DNA of 64,000 nucleotides from JAQBQB01 sp963846925. GTDB lineage: Bacteria > Gemmatimonadota > Gemmatimonadetes > Gemmatimonadales > Gemmatimonadaceae. Below, one piece after another: positions 26,212 through 36,858 of the stretch. The stretch's first letter is position 1; every line of letters starts with the position of its first letter. The notes below the pieces were generated by a model. The model was not told where the DNA came from and made no database searches. It worked only from the letters and a program-made list of their open reading frames with translations. Both the position numbers and the translations under genes were made by a program. Location of the stretch: positions 272,118 through 336,117 of the forward strand of contig CAWJXW010000011.1 of NCBI GenBank assembly GCA_963846925.1, read 5' to 3'.

Positions 26212-27675
26212 CTAGGGTAGCCCCGCAGCCAGCTCCCTCACCGTTTCCAAGAGCCGGACCATCGCCCAGGTATCGCGCTCGCAATAGTCGAGCAAGTCTT
26301 TCCTGACCCGATCCCGCTCCTCCGGCGAGATCTTCTGCGCGACGAACAGCAGCCGAGCGATCTCGACGCTCGCGACCAGCCCGTCCACGATCACCAGGTC
26401 GCTGTACGTCAACTCCGGCACCATCGGCGTCAGCACGTACTTCAGGCTGAAGCTCCCGTGAAAGTCCGGATGGTATAGATAGTCCCGGATCAGCGGGTGA
26501 AGGTCGATGAGCTTCCCTTCCAGTGCTTCCAGTTCGCTCTTGAGCGCCGGAACCGCCCGCTGCAGCGCGCGAATCTGGGTTTTCTCGAACGACGTGTAGG
26601 TCACGACCTGGGTGGCGCCGGCGGTCGCGTCGATCATGGCGCGCGCGAGCTCGGGCCGCGCATCGTGGGATCCTTCCGCCAAATACCCGACGTGGCTGTA
26701 GCCGCCTTGGTGGTTTGACTCGTGGTAGCTGAACTGGGCGGCGGCTTGTTGCCACGGAGCCATCCCCGGCCAAACCGGCACAGCTCGCGCGATCGTTTCG
26801 AAATCGAGAAACCCAAGTTTCCCATCGAACGCCTCGAGCGCCTTCGCGAGACCCGGCTCGACGATGAGCCGATCTTCTTTCATCGCACGGATCTGTCGCT
26901 TGGCGGCGAACGACAGCTTTTTCGTGGCGGGGATGTCCTTGATCGTATGGACCCCGGCCCGCATGTAGGTCGCAGCGGCTTTCGGACCGACGAGATAGAG
27001 CTTGGTGATATGATCCGCCGACTGCGGCCAGCACCGTTGCATGAACGGACAATCTCGCGGCTCGGAGCAATGCACTCCGATCGGGACGTCCGGCAACGGG
27101 CCGCTCAGCATCTCGAGCTGCGCCTCGATTTCCCCGGGAATCGACGGCAGCATGTCCCGCACCGCGGCGGTCACGTCACTCCGAACGAACAGATCGCCCT
27201 GGTCTGGAAAGCGGAACTCTTTGTTGAGGTGCATGATGTCCACGGCGTGGACGTCAATGCCGCTCCGGCTTAGCACGTGCGCCTGAACCGCGGCGTCGGG
27301 AATGTGCTCGTCCTTGAGGGAGGACGCGGACTTCACCTCGATCAGACGCCATTCGTTATCGACTCGAGCCAATACGTCTACGGCAACGAAGGTGTCGTCA
27401 GCGAAAAAGCTCGCCTCGAAAATCGCCGGCGCACTGCTGTGGAGCGCCTGTTCCGTGAGCGCGACCCGCTTCGCGAACTCGTGATGTGGGAGATCGACCA
27501 GCGTGCCGCCGGCGAACCGCTCGCGGGCTAACTCGCCAACCTGAGAACCCTGATCGAAGCGGTCCTGGAGGACCTTGTCGGGTTGGAGCTCGACGGCGCC
27601 CGGCTCGTGCACTTTCCACCAGAGGAGCCTGTGGCATTGCCAACCTGCGACGAATCGGGACTTGGACAGGTGCAT
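26212..27675 (-). CDS. DUF2779 protein with RecB-like and DnaQ-like nuclease motifs
   Basis: This protein of about 487 residues begins at MHLSKSRFVAGWQCHRLLWW. The N-terminal half resembles PD-(D/E)XK nucleases: DTFVAVDVLARVDNEWRLIE then VKSAS gives the D...ExK signature. Cysteines in GWQCHR and in CSEPRDCPFMQRC could hold an iron-sulfur cluster, as in Cas4-like enzymes. The C-terminal half shows exonuclease motifs: LGFLDFETI, VTYTSFEKTQIRAL and LDYCERDTWAMVRLL. It is probably a cytoplasmic nuclease acting on foreign DNA; this is inference from domain type and location at the edge of a defence island. It is intact. A 41-bp copy of part of the gene lies at 3287-3331. Confidence 0.85.
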   Translation of the reverse strand: MHLSKSRFVAGWQCHRLLWWKVHEPGAVELQPDKVLQDRFDQGSQVGELARERFAGGTLVDLPHHEFAKRVALTEQALHSSAPAIFEASFFADDTFVAVDVLARVDNEWRLIEVKSASSLKDEHIPDAAVQAHVLSRSGIDVHAVDIMHLNKEFRFPDQGDLFVRSDVTAAVRDMLPSIPGEIEAQLEMLSGPLPDVPIGVHCSEPRDCPFMQRCWPQSADHITKLYLVGPKAAATYMRAGVHTIKDIPATKKLSFAAKRQIRAMKEDRLIVEPGLAKALEAFDGKLGFLDFETIARAVPVWPGMAPWQQAAAQFSYHESNHQGGYSHVGYLAEGSHDARPELARAMIDATAGATQVVTYTSFEKTQIRALQRAVPALKSELEALEGKLIDLHPLIRDYLYHPDFHGSFSLKYVLTPMVPELTYSDLVIVDGLVASVEIARLLFVAQKISPEERDRVRKDLLDYCERDTWAMVRLLETVRELAAGLP

Positions 27676-27884
27676 GGTGGAGATTACGTCAGATCTCCGT
27701 TGGCGCATCTGGTGGACCGAGGCTACCCACCCAACGAATGCGCTACACGGTCGACAAGGAATTACTCGCTCCCTTCTACCTGCGATCGCACGCCGGCGCC
27801 GGCGTGCGTTGCGCCGATTCCTTCATGAACGCTCTATAATCGTGGCCACCCGTCGTCGCCCCAAGGACCAATCGCGGCCATGAG

Positions 27885-28244
27885 GTGTATCACAATTTTG
27901 CGGTGGCTTACGTTTTTCGACACCGACGCGGAAATTCTCTATTGACTGTTACGTCGAGGTCGACCATTGTTCGCGCCTCTCCGCGCATGATCATTGCGCC
28001 GATTGAGATCGGACGTTGGCCTAGAGCCCCCTTTCCGCGAGACCGTTGTGAGCGATCAACGCCTAAAAGACGTAACCGATGGCTCTTACAAGCGTTGGCG
28101 GACCGGACAGAGGTGATGCCCGACGATCTCATCAAGGAAGCCGAGGATCGGTTTTCGCCAAGTGATATTACTTGGGCGATTTGGTATCTGAAGAGTGAAG
28201 GACGGATTCGTCTCACGCGCGACGACATGGTGGCCGCCGCTTAG
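27885..28244 (+). CDS. Small possible winged-helix protein before the dGTPase
   Basis: The C-terminal 50 residues (LLQALADRTEVMPDDLIKEA, then FSPSDITWAIWYLKSEGRIR) look like a compact winged-helix or helix-turn-helix fold. The N-terminal part is less convincing and the start is uncertain; ATGs at 27987 or 28115 are alternatives. The stop lies nine bases before the presumed GTG of the dGTPase gene, so the two could form an operon with this protein as regulator. Local GC is lower than in most of the window. Confidence 0.5.
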   Translation: MYHNFAVAYVFRHRRGNSLLTVTSRSTIVRASPRMIIAPIEIGRWPRAPFPRDRCERSTPKRRNRWLLQALADRTEVMPDDLIKEAEDRFSPSDITWAIWYLKSEGRIRLTRDDMVAAA

Positions 28245-28253
28245 GCCGCTACG

Positions 28254-29530
28254 GTGGCTGATCGCAATGCGCGAACCATCCGCCCCCCTCCGGCCCGACT
28301 CGCAGCGACCTAATCCCGGACACGCGGACCGCTGGTCAAAAGGACCGCGATCGGATCCTTTATACTTCCTCATATCGCCGCCTTGCTGGCGTCACGCAAG
28401 TCGTCGGAGCCATCGAAGGCCACGTCTTTCACAATCGCCTAACTCATACCGGAGAGGTCGCGCAGATTTCGCGTCGCCTAGCCGAGCGTTTTGCTAGTGA
28501 ATATGCTCAGCAGCTGAAGGCCCGTGACCTCGTCATCGATCCCGAGGTCGCCGAAGCCGCCGGGTTAGCTCATGACCTTGGGCATCCGCCGTTCGGACAT
28601 GTCGCGGAGGACGAGTGAAACGCCTTCTACGGCGGCCTGCGGCGGCTACGAGGGAAACGCCCAGTCATTCCGCATTCTCACCAAGCTGGCCTACGTCATC
28701 GCCCCCGCTACCAGGGTCTGAACCTCACCCGCGCGACGCTGAACGCCGTGTTGAAGTATCCGTGGCACGAGCGGGATGGCGATTCCAAGAAACCAAACAA
28801 ATTTGGCGCCTACCGTACCGAACGGGCTGACTTTGATTTTGCCCGCGATGGTTATCCTATGCGGGTGCTCTCCCTCGAGGCGCAGATCATGGACCACGCC
28901 GATGCTGTGGCGTATAGCGTCCATGATTTAGATGATTTTTACCGTGCCGGACTAATACCTCTTCAGGAAATTGTCCAAGCGCTACCGGACCATCTGCAGA
29001 GTTTCAAGGAGACCGGTGTCGTCGGCGAAGACCTCATCAAGGAGCACTACAAGGAGTTGTCCCGCTGGTTTAGGACACGCTTCAATCGAGGTCGCTACGT
29101 AGGGGACAGAGTTCAACGCGCCGCGTTGCGCGAGTTGACCGCTGACCTGATTCACGATTTCGTCATGGAGGCAGACCTGGACATGACAGCCTCGTGGCCG
29201 CGTCTCAGGATTCCTCCCTTAAGAACGGTCGAGATTGAGTTTCTTCAGCACCTGGTTTGGCGTTACGTGATTGACAGCTCTCGACTCGCGAGCCAGCAAT
29301 ACGGCCAGCGTCGGATTGTACGAACACTCTTCGAGACGTACACCAAGGCGATCAATGACCCCAGGAATTCGGAGCGGCTGGTGCCGGGTGCATTCCGAGA
29401 GGAGTTGACGAAGCTCAACGACGGACCGGAGGACGGTGCGCCACACAGAGAGGCCCGCGTTGCACGTCTGGCCGCGGATATCGTCGCGGCTCTACAGATG
29501 CGCAGGCTGTGCGACTCTGTAGGCGCCTGA
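28254..29530 (+). pseudogene. dGTPase-like HD-domain triphosphohydrolase, several indels
   Basis: Joined across frames the protein has about 420 residues. ADRNARTIRPPPARLAAT begins at a GTG, followed after a shift by KDRDRILYTSSYRRLAGVTQ and HNRLTHTGEVAQISRR, the metal-binding AHDLGHPPFGH, and in the last frame YPWHERDGDSKKPNKFGAYR and IMDHADAVAYSVHDLDDFYR, the late HD-domain Asp region. Breaks lie near 28311, 28616 (in-frame TGA), 28650 and 28710. Related enzymes convert dGTP to deoxyguanosine and triphosphate, and some protect against phages by draining dNTPs. The final 260 codons are open. It may be decayed or affected by read errors. Confidence 0.8.
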
Positions 29531-29655
29531 CCGGGATTGAGCCCGGTTCGGTGACTGAGCTAGTCGATGGGTGAGCTGACTTGTATTTGGGGGCCGCGGC
29601 AACGCTTCGTGCCGCGAGCGCGCATCTCCGAGCCATGTGAGCAGGCTGGCCGCGT

Positions 29656-31353
29656 TCAACCGCCGAGGAAGTCAGTAAGCCGGGCAGCAATGGCCCGCCG
29701 CCGCTCAGCGAGAAAGGCCTTATAGCTGGGCAGTTCCAACAGCCCAGCCCTCGTCGGAATGCACTGCGCCTCGAACGCCGCCGGCCCGGCTTCTCGATCA
29801 TCGCTGGGAAGTACTTGCGTGGCTTGTCGCTGATTGCGCGGTTCGTCTTGCCGCCGATGAAGCGAGGTTCGCGATGTCGTCGGCCTCGCGCGCCGTGTGC
29901 AGCCTTGAGCACGGCCTTCGGGAAGATGTGGTGGAACTGGAGCTTGTGCTGGCGCCGGAGTGGTCGAGCGCGATCGCGAGCTTCGACCGCCAGTCCTTCG
30001 CCCCGCGTCCCGGAACGCCAGGAACATGGTCTTGAAGAGCGCGCTCCGCTGATTGCGGCCTTCCAGTTCCTCCGGCGCGATGTCCAGCCGGCCCACCTGC
30101 TGCCGCAGGCGGTCGATCAGCTCCTGTGCGCCGCCGCCGTCGCGAAGCGTGGCGAGGTCCTGGTCGAGAAGCGTCTCGCTCGAGCCGCGCGAGTAGCGCC
30201 CCTTGGCATTGGCGACGAGGACCCAGTACCGCAGCCGCTCCGACTCCTCCGGCGACGAGCTGGTAGTCACGCTTGTGGCCGTAGTAGCCGAGCGTGACCA
30301 GCATGAACGGCGATGACAGCAAGCGCCGGGCTGTCGATGCCGGCATTGCTTTTCAGGAAGTTGAGCGCGAACTCCATGCCCGCGGCAGCTGTCCTTCCAG
30401 CCTGCTGGAGCGCTTCGACGCGAAGGCTGCCGACGGTGAGGAATCGCGACTGCCCGGTGGCGAAGGCGACGAGGTTCTTGAGGTGCAGGCCGAGGTCGAG
30501 GTCGAAGCCGGCTTTCGCGCACTGCTGCTGGAACGCCTCGAAGGTCTTGAGCGAGTTGCGCCACTTGGCCGTGATCTGCGCGAGCGCCAGGTCGGAGCTG
30601 CGCAGCTTGGCGCCCGAGCGAGTTGACGCGGACGAAGATCTCGGTGACCTCGTCGTAGGAGAGCTTCGCTCCAGCACGTCCATCCGGTAGATGTATTTGC
30701 GGATGCCGCGCAGCCGCGCCAGCCGCTGGCTGTACTTCTCGTAGCTGCGGGTCGTCGAAGCCTGCTCACCCCGGCGCGCTTGAGAAACGGCGCGTCGCTG
30801 TCGGTCTTGAAGACTTCGGTGACCTTGACCCATTGCGGCAGCTGCTCCAGCTTCTGCGTCGCGACGACGAAGGTCATCCGGTCGAAGCGCTTCTGCAGCT
30901 CGTCCTCGCTCGAGTCCGCCTCGTCGTCCGTCGAGTCGTCATCGTCCTCGTCGTCGCCGCCGTCCTCGTCCACCTCGGTCACCACGGCGAGCTGGTCGGG
31001 ATGGTCGAGGTTGAAGAGCAGCTCGATCGGCCTCTTGCGTCCGCGCACCTTGACGGGCTCGCCGCGGATGACGGCCGAGAGCGAGGTCAGGCGCTGCTGG
31101 CCATCGAGCAGGAGGCGCGTGCTCTGGTAGGGGTTCGTCTGCTGGTCGACGGCCATAGTCCTGCAGCGGCACGGCCTCGTCGGTCTCCCAGAGCAGGATC
31201 GCGCCCGAGGGATAGCCGCGATAGAGCGAGTCGAGCAGGTCGCGCACGCGGGTCGAGCGCCAGACGTAGCGGCGCTGCATCTCCGGGCAGGCGCAGCTCG
31301 CCGCGCTCGATCATGCCGACCAGCTCTTCGACGGTGGCTTCGGCCTTAGACAT
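29656..31353 (-). pseudogene. GmrSD-like DUF262 protein, several indels
   Basis: The N-terminus MSKAEATVEELVGMIERGEL continues in a second frame as MQRRYVWRSTRVRDLLDSLY and RGYPSGAILLWE, then in a third as LLLDGQQRLTSLSAVIRGEP, the DUF262 DGQQR motif. An Asp/Glu-rich linker follows. The C-terminal half has GAKLRSSDLALAQITAKWR and, split over frames, an HHIFP motif and FIGGKTNRAISDKP, the HNH-like region of the partner domain. It ends ARLTDFLGG. The family includes GmrSD type IV restriction enzymes that cut modified DNA using NTP. At least six one-base shifts are needed to rebuild about 560 residues. It is last in the minus-strand defence series. Confidence 0.8.
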
Positions 31354-31386
31354 CGGTATCCCTCATTGAAGCGGCGGTAACCAGCG

Positions 31387-32207
31387 CTAGTCCAGCAGAT
31401 GATCTCGGAGCAATAGCCTTTCGACTAGCCCATTGGGGTACGTAAACGCCATGTTAGACATGTCTCGAACTCGGCCCCAGCCGCGCCGATGATCGCCCGG
31501 TGATTTCGGGCATACAACAACGAGGTTCTTGCTGGTCACGCCCTCAAGGCCGTCGGGCGACCTGAGAAACCGCGTATCGGCGTACGGAACACCATATCGT
31601 GGCTTGAAGTCATTCGTGCACACCTGGCACTTGTGATCGTAGAGCGACTTCAACGCATCGGTCAACCAGGGATCAGCCAGGCGGCGGTCGTGTTCGCGCA
31701 CCCGTGCAACGCGAGCCGGGAGAGCCGCGCGATCGTGTCGTAGTTCTTGATCGCGCGTAGAAGCGGCATCACGCCGGCGAAAGTCGTGAGCGACTCGGCT
31801 TTCGTTTGTCCCTTCAGGTACGGCTGAATGATTGAGGCGTCGCTCGGCTCGATAAATTGCGCATTGGTCTGGCCGCCGTAGTCTGACTCAGCGCCAGGCC
31901 CTCGAGACTAAACGGAATAGTGGGAATCGTCTCCGAGCACTCGAGGATGTACCGCCAGATTTTTCCCGCGTTTGGCCAATGCCTCCGGCTCTCATTGCCC
32001 GTCGGATCAGGACACGCCCCATCGAAGACGAGGGCAAACTCCACCCGGCGGTCCAGTCTGCCGAGACGCTCCGCATCCTGTTTGACGAGCTGCAGAAGCA
32101 AGATCTCTCCGTGCTCGAGCGGTGGATTCCTGGAGGGAATCCACCGCGAACAGCGCCGTTCGAATGCACTCCTCGATCTGCGTGAACTGGACATTGAGTC
32201 GGCGCAT
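31387..32207 (-). pseudogene. HNH-nuclease-like protein, frameshifted
   Basis: The pieces are MRRLNVQFTQIEECIRTALF, then in other frames LEHGEILLLQLVKQDAERLG and IWRYILECSETIPTIPFSLE, and finally DPWLTDALKSLYDHKCQVCT with YADTRFLRSPDGLEG. The last part is an HNH domain: the paired Cys of CQVC, and VVVCPNHRAI, which appears only if one extra A near 31494 is removed. The rebuilt length is about 270 residues. It starts 17 bases after the other HNH gene. It is probably a DNA endonuclease acting with the adjacent methylase; this is context inference. Confidence 0.65.
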
Positions 32208-32224
32208 TCAATCGCTCCAGGAGA

Positions 32225-33004
32225 TCACTTGCGCTGCCACAGGTTCTCCCTATGCCACGTGAGGTATGGAGCGTGTTCCGGGCGCAGCCCGGCGATGCGA
32301 CGCTGTTGCTCGAGACCGAGGACCTCACGCTCCCGAATCGGTAGCTTCTCAGAGACGAGCACCAATCCATCGTCGGCAACGGAGATGAATCCCTGATCGA
32401 ATGCGATGTCCAGGTGCGAAGCCAGCAGTAAGCCGTTGTGAACGTCGAGCCGCTCGCGATCGGTTGCCTCGCGCCAAGGCTTTGCGTGCGATGCACGCAG
32501 GAACAGCGGGATCGAGATGCCGGTAATTGCGCATCGACCACTCCAATACTGCATGAGCGCCTTGCGGTAGAGATCTTGGCCAACGCGCTGCCGGACCTCG
32601 ACCGTGCGCTCGAGCGTGGACTGCGACAATGCCTTCTCGATTTCCTCATCGATGACGGCAGTGTATTGATGCAGTACCTGATCGGGGAGGATCCGCCCGA
32701 GGACGACAAGCCGTCGAAGAAGCTCGCTGGCGGATATGCGGCTGGGACAGCGCCACGTGGACGCGGCTCCGGCGGGTCGTTCGCCGGTCCACACTTCAAC
32801 GGCGTAGATGGTTCCGACCTCCGACGCCACGCGTTCGGGCGCAGCCGCGACGATGAAAGCGTCGTTGGTTTCGGTGAGCCAGACTGTGGTGAGGTTGCCC
32901 GAGGAGTTGAATCGGAGCCAGTTACCGTTGAGGTCTGGGCCGATGTCAAACCCTGCATCGACTGCCGCCATCCGGAGCAGCGTTGTGTCCCGGGCCAAGG
33001 GCAT
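32225..33004 (-). CDS. HNH endonuclease, intact
   Basis: This protein of about 259 residues starts at MPLARDTTLLRMAAVDAGFD. Its ATG overlaps the methylase TGA (TGATG), so 33004 is preferred over 33031. The C-terminal HNH module reads RCAITGISIPLFLRASHAKP, then REATDRERLDVHNGLLLASH and FDQGFISVADDGLVLVS, as in HNH nucleases of restriction systems. The N-terminal half is probably a DNA-recognition or scaffold domain. It is one of the few unbroken genes in the island and is coupled to the adenine methylase, so it may be the restriction nuclease of that unit. Confidence 0.85.
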   Translation of the reverse strand: MPLARDTTLLRMAAVDAGFDIGPDLNGNWLRFNSSGNLTTVWLTETNDAFIVAAAPERVASEVGTIYAVEVWTGERPAGAASTWRCPSRISASELLRRLVVLGRILPDQVLHQYTAVIDEEIEKALSQSTLERTVEVRQRVGQDLYRKALMQYWSGRCAITGISIPLFLRASHAKPWREATDRERLDVHNGLLLASHLDIAFDQGFISVADDGLVLVSEKLPIREREVLGLEQQRRIAGLRPEHAPYLTWHRENLWQRK

Positions 33005-36000
33005 CAGCCGATTCCGATCAGTCGATCCCATGCTTCGAGAACGAGGCGCCGAGTGCGGTATTCACCAAACTGGCGGACCTCGATCTCCTTCAGAACGCGG
33101 AATGTCTCGCTGGGGTAGGTCTCGTCATACCGCTCATGCGGATCAAGCACAAACCGCAGGTCGTCTCGATTGAGGCCAAACTCGTGCGCAACCAAAGCAT
33201 CCAGCTCGGCGCGAACAGTAGCTCGGTCATGCGAATGAATCAGGTGGCATGGTCGACCGCGGAGGTCCTTGGCGAAGCATGAGTCCTCCGCAGAGGGAAG
33301 CAGAGCACGCACCCGAGGCGCGCAATCATCCACAAACGATTCACGCAATTGATCTGGGCCGGGAACCGGAACCTGCTTAACGAGGAAGTAGCTGAGGTGT
33401 GACCCTCCGGCCTTCTGGCGCGCGACATAGTCGAGGGTCAACGAATTCAAAATGGCGAGAAGCGTGGCGATCTTTGTCGGTTCGCATGAGGCCTCGGCGA
33501 AGAGCAGAGAGATGGTATGGCCGACGCCGACCCGCGGAATCAACGACGCAATCATTGTCCGCTCGTTCGTCGCGTTGGTGATGTCTCGCCAACCGAGTAG
33601 CCAGGGGCGATCCCAGCCTCTATCACGAAGGCGAGCCTCGACTTCATCGTGCGATACCCAGTAGCGCGGTCGTACCCGGAAGTTCGGGTCACCCTTCTCC
33701 TGCTCCGTGACGTCCCTAATAGCCTCTTCTCGTGTGCCGGTGTACGTGGCGAAGCGACTATCAAACTGATGGATCATCTTAGCCTCGTAGAGCGGCACGA
33801 GGCCCTGGCCAGGCAGGGTTGAGAAGAGCTCCGAGTCACTCGTCATGTTGAATAGTCCCTGACTAAAATGAGCTTCCAGGGGTTTCCATTCTCTCGACTC
33901 TCATCCCAAAGCACTGGTACGTTTCTGTAAATCTTCGCTGTTAGCTCCGCGTCTTCCTTTGATCGAAAGACAGGCGCCGTCCTGGTGTTCGGGTTAAGCC
34001 GTTGCAGGTCGGCCGGCGTAAGCGTGAAACGCCGTCGTTCGTCGTAGCGCTGCTCGGGACTCGTGAGGAAAAATGTGAACACGGGCTCCGCAGCTTGGCC
34101 GATCGTGAGGAGGCAGAACTTGTAGCGCTGGTGTCCGATGTCCGGAAACAGTCCTGGACCAGTGCGGAAGTCCAGCAGACTAACCAAGCGTCCGTTAGCA
34201 AGGGCGGCGAACAACTCCTTCGTTGAGTCATCAGTCGCAATCCCCGTCGGAACAATGAATCCAGCACGGCCGGATGCGTGAGTTATGTGGAAAGTGGTTT
34301 CCGCAAATAGTGCGTAGAGGTTCACGATTCCCGTTCCCGTGAGCGGGAAGCGTCCGGCATTGTGTGCGAACACGCTGATCGCATCCGATCGCTGACTCGC
34401 TTCGACGTACGCCGAGTAGAGGCTGCGACTAGGTGTCCCAGCTGGCTCCGCTGCCAGAGCATCGATCAACTGCAAGCGTGCGCGCGCCATTCGGCGCGTT
34501 GGCAATGCTTGGAGCACGATCGCCGAAAAACTCCCTGTCATTCAGCGTCACCTTGTCCCACGGTGTGATTGCCAAGGACACAGTCGAATCCGCCCCGCGC
34601 CATTACCGGTGCGAAAGCCACAGACCAGTGTAGAGATGGTGTTTCGCGTGCGATCTTTGACACTGTTCCGACCATCACTGGTGGGGGTTCGACGCCCATC
34701 GCTAGATCACGCAATGTGCCGGTCGTCGGGATCGCCGCTCTGGTTGCAGCCGTCTTTCGAAGCACGAACGCGGCGACAAACGCGTCCTGCGCGAAACGCG
34801 AGCGGTTTTCGTCGGAGCTGAGAATGGCGCGAAAGTGCGTGCTCTTTTGCCGCCACTTCATCGAGCAGCCGTCCGGCATCGCTCCACCACCGCCAAGCGG
34901 CGCGCCCATTCGTCCGTTGTGAATGACAGCGCAAACTGGCCGGCCGCGTGGTCGCGCTCGAGCCCTTTGCGCGCCTTCGCGTTCTGCTTCCTCAACTCCT
35001 TCGCGACATCCTTGTCATCGCCCGTGAGGGCAGAGAACGCTCCCCAGGAATGCCCGCCTCGAGCAGCGCGGGATCCGTGACGCCAAGGATCGCGTCGCCA
35101 TGAACGAGGTGGTGATCGAGAAACGCAAGCGGCCGCCCGGGATCGATCGCCTCCAGCCACAGCGCAATCCGGGCGAGTTCGATGGCCATCGCGTTCTTGT
35201 CTACCCCATAGATGCAGTGTGTGATGACGTCGCGAAGCGCCCCTCGGTACGAGGCGGGCGATGGCGTGCCTTCACTTCGAAGGCGAGCCAACCGCGAAGC
35301 GAGCCGCCGAGAAGCGCCTAGCAGAAAGTGGCCGCTTCCGCACGCGGGATCGAGCACGGCGAGCGACAGAATGGCGCGCTCGGGATCGGCCGTCGATTCG
35401 GCCCGCTGCGCGACCGGCTCCAATGCGCTGTCGAGCAGTGCCTGCACCAACGAGTCGGGAGTGTAGTAGCTGCCCGTCAGCTTGCGCGCGTGCCCCCGGG
35501 CTGGACCCACGCTGTCCTCGCCAGGGAGCGCATCACCGACAAACCCAAAATGCCTCGCGTCGTCGCGGACGACCGGCACCAGCTCTAGTAGCGACTCGTA
35601 CACACTGCCCAACTCCTCCGTCCCCATGTCACGCCAGTTGACACGCACGAGTGTGTCCCGCTGCTCGAGCCACGAGAGCCGGTGAGACGGCCGCGAGCAG
35701 GAATCCGTTTGCGACACTCGCCGAGTCGAGGTCCGGGGTCTGATGCCCGGCGAATAGCCCGCCCAGCGCGGGGAGAGCCAAGCCTGGCTCGCCGCGCGCA
35801 CACGCGCGCAAGACAAGGGACAAGGCAACCCACACATCCTCATGCCGGTCATAGGCGCGCCGCCGCACAGCGCGCTCCCGAAGCCGGCCGAGCGAATACC
35901 CATCTCGGTAGAGATCGCGCGCCGCCGCGCCGCTGTCTTCCGGGTGCAAGAGACCCCGCTCCTCGGCGACAAGGAGGAAGATGAGGCGATAGACGAGTCT

Positions 36001-36858
36001 CAGAAGCTGCTGGTGGTATCCGGACGGATTGAGCGATCCAGACTGAAGTTTGTAGCGCAACGCAGAATTCGTCGGATGTTGGATAAACCCATTTCCGAAA
36101 CTCCGGACTGCCGACTCGACCCCATCGCGAAGCCGATCACGCGCCGCCGTACCCGCTGCGGCTGACGACGCGCGCCACTGTTCAAGGATGCACTCGTGCG
36201 CCGGAATCCTCGGCGCGCCAAAGCGAGTCTCGTGCAGTAGCAGCCACAGGACAGAGAAATCCGCGAACCGTCCTCGCGCATGATGCGCGAGGTCCGCCTC
36301 GATCCACGACGGGCGCGTGAGCGACGCGTTGTCACGAGTAAGACGTAGCGAGAGGCCGTTCGTGGTGATGCCCCAGAGCGCCGCCTCGCTTGCGTTCAGA
36401 TACTCCTGGAGGAGCCCGAAGGCCAGTGACGCTTCTGGCCATCGCCGAAATTCACCAGTGGCTTGTCGAGATCCGCCGTCGTCGACCCGAATATCACCGG
36501 CACGGTGCCATCGAGCGCACGCGGAGACCGGAAAGGCCCGGTCATCGATGATCGACGACGCCGGCGCCGTCGTGAGCCGACGCCCAACCGAAGGCCTCGC
36601 ATAACACAGCGGTCATCGCAAGCGCGGCGCTTCCACCGCTCGCGATCGCCGCCTCGACGTCGTTCCAGTGCGCCATCGCGATGCGCCATGCACGTCCGAC
36701 CTCGCCCCGGGACCCTGGACGCCACGCGGTACGTGATAATCACTGGCGGCCTGACGCGGTGCCTTTAGATCAGCGATCGCAACGAGGAAATCAGGCGTCA
36801 GCAGGCCTCCCTCGACGACAATCGCGTCGAATCCTAACTGCGCTCGCCGTCGTGTCAT
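33004..36858 (-). pseudogene. Eco57I-like N6-adenine DNA methyltransferase, several indels
   Basis: The N-terminus MTRRRAQLGFDAIVVEGGLL overlaps the SNF2 stop by ATGA. After shifts the frame gives LIFLLVAEERGLLHPEDSGA, YYTPDSLVQALLDSALEPVA and LDPACGSGHFLLGASRRLAS, the SAM-binding motif I. CIYGVDKNAMAIELARIALW follows. The catalytic NPPW motif is present in DNA as AATC[A]CACCGTGGGAC near 34550, broken by one extra A. The target-recognition half is open at 33004-33846 (LGWRDITNATNERTMIASLI). The rebuilt length is about 1280 residues, as in PglX/DrmMI-like or type IIG enzymes. It methylates adenine in DNA, marking self in a restriction-type defence. Confidence 0.85.
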
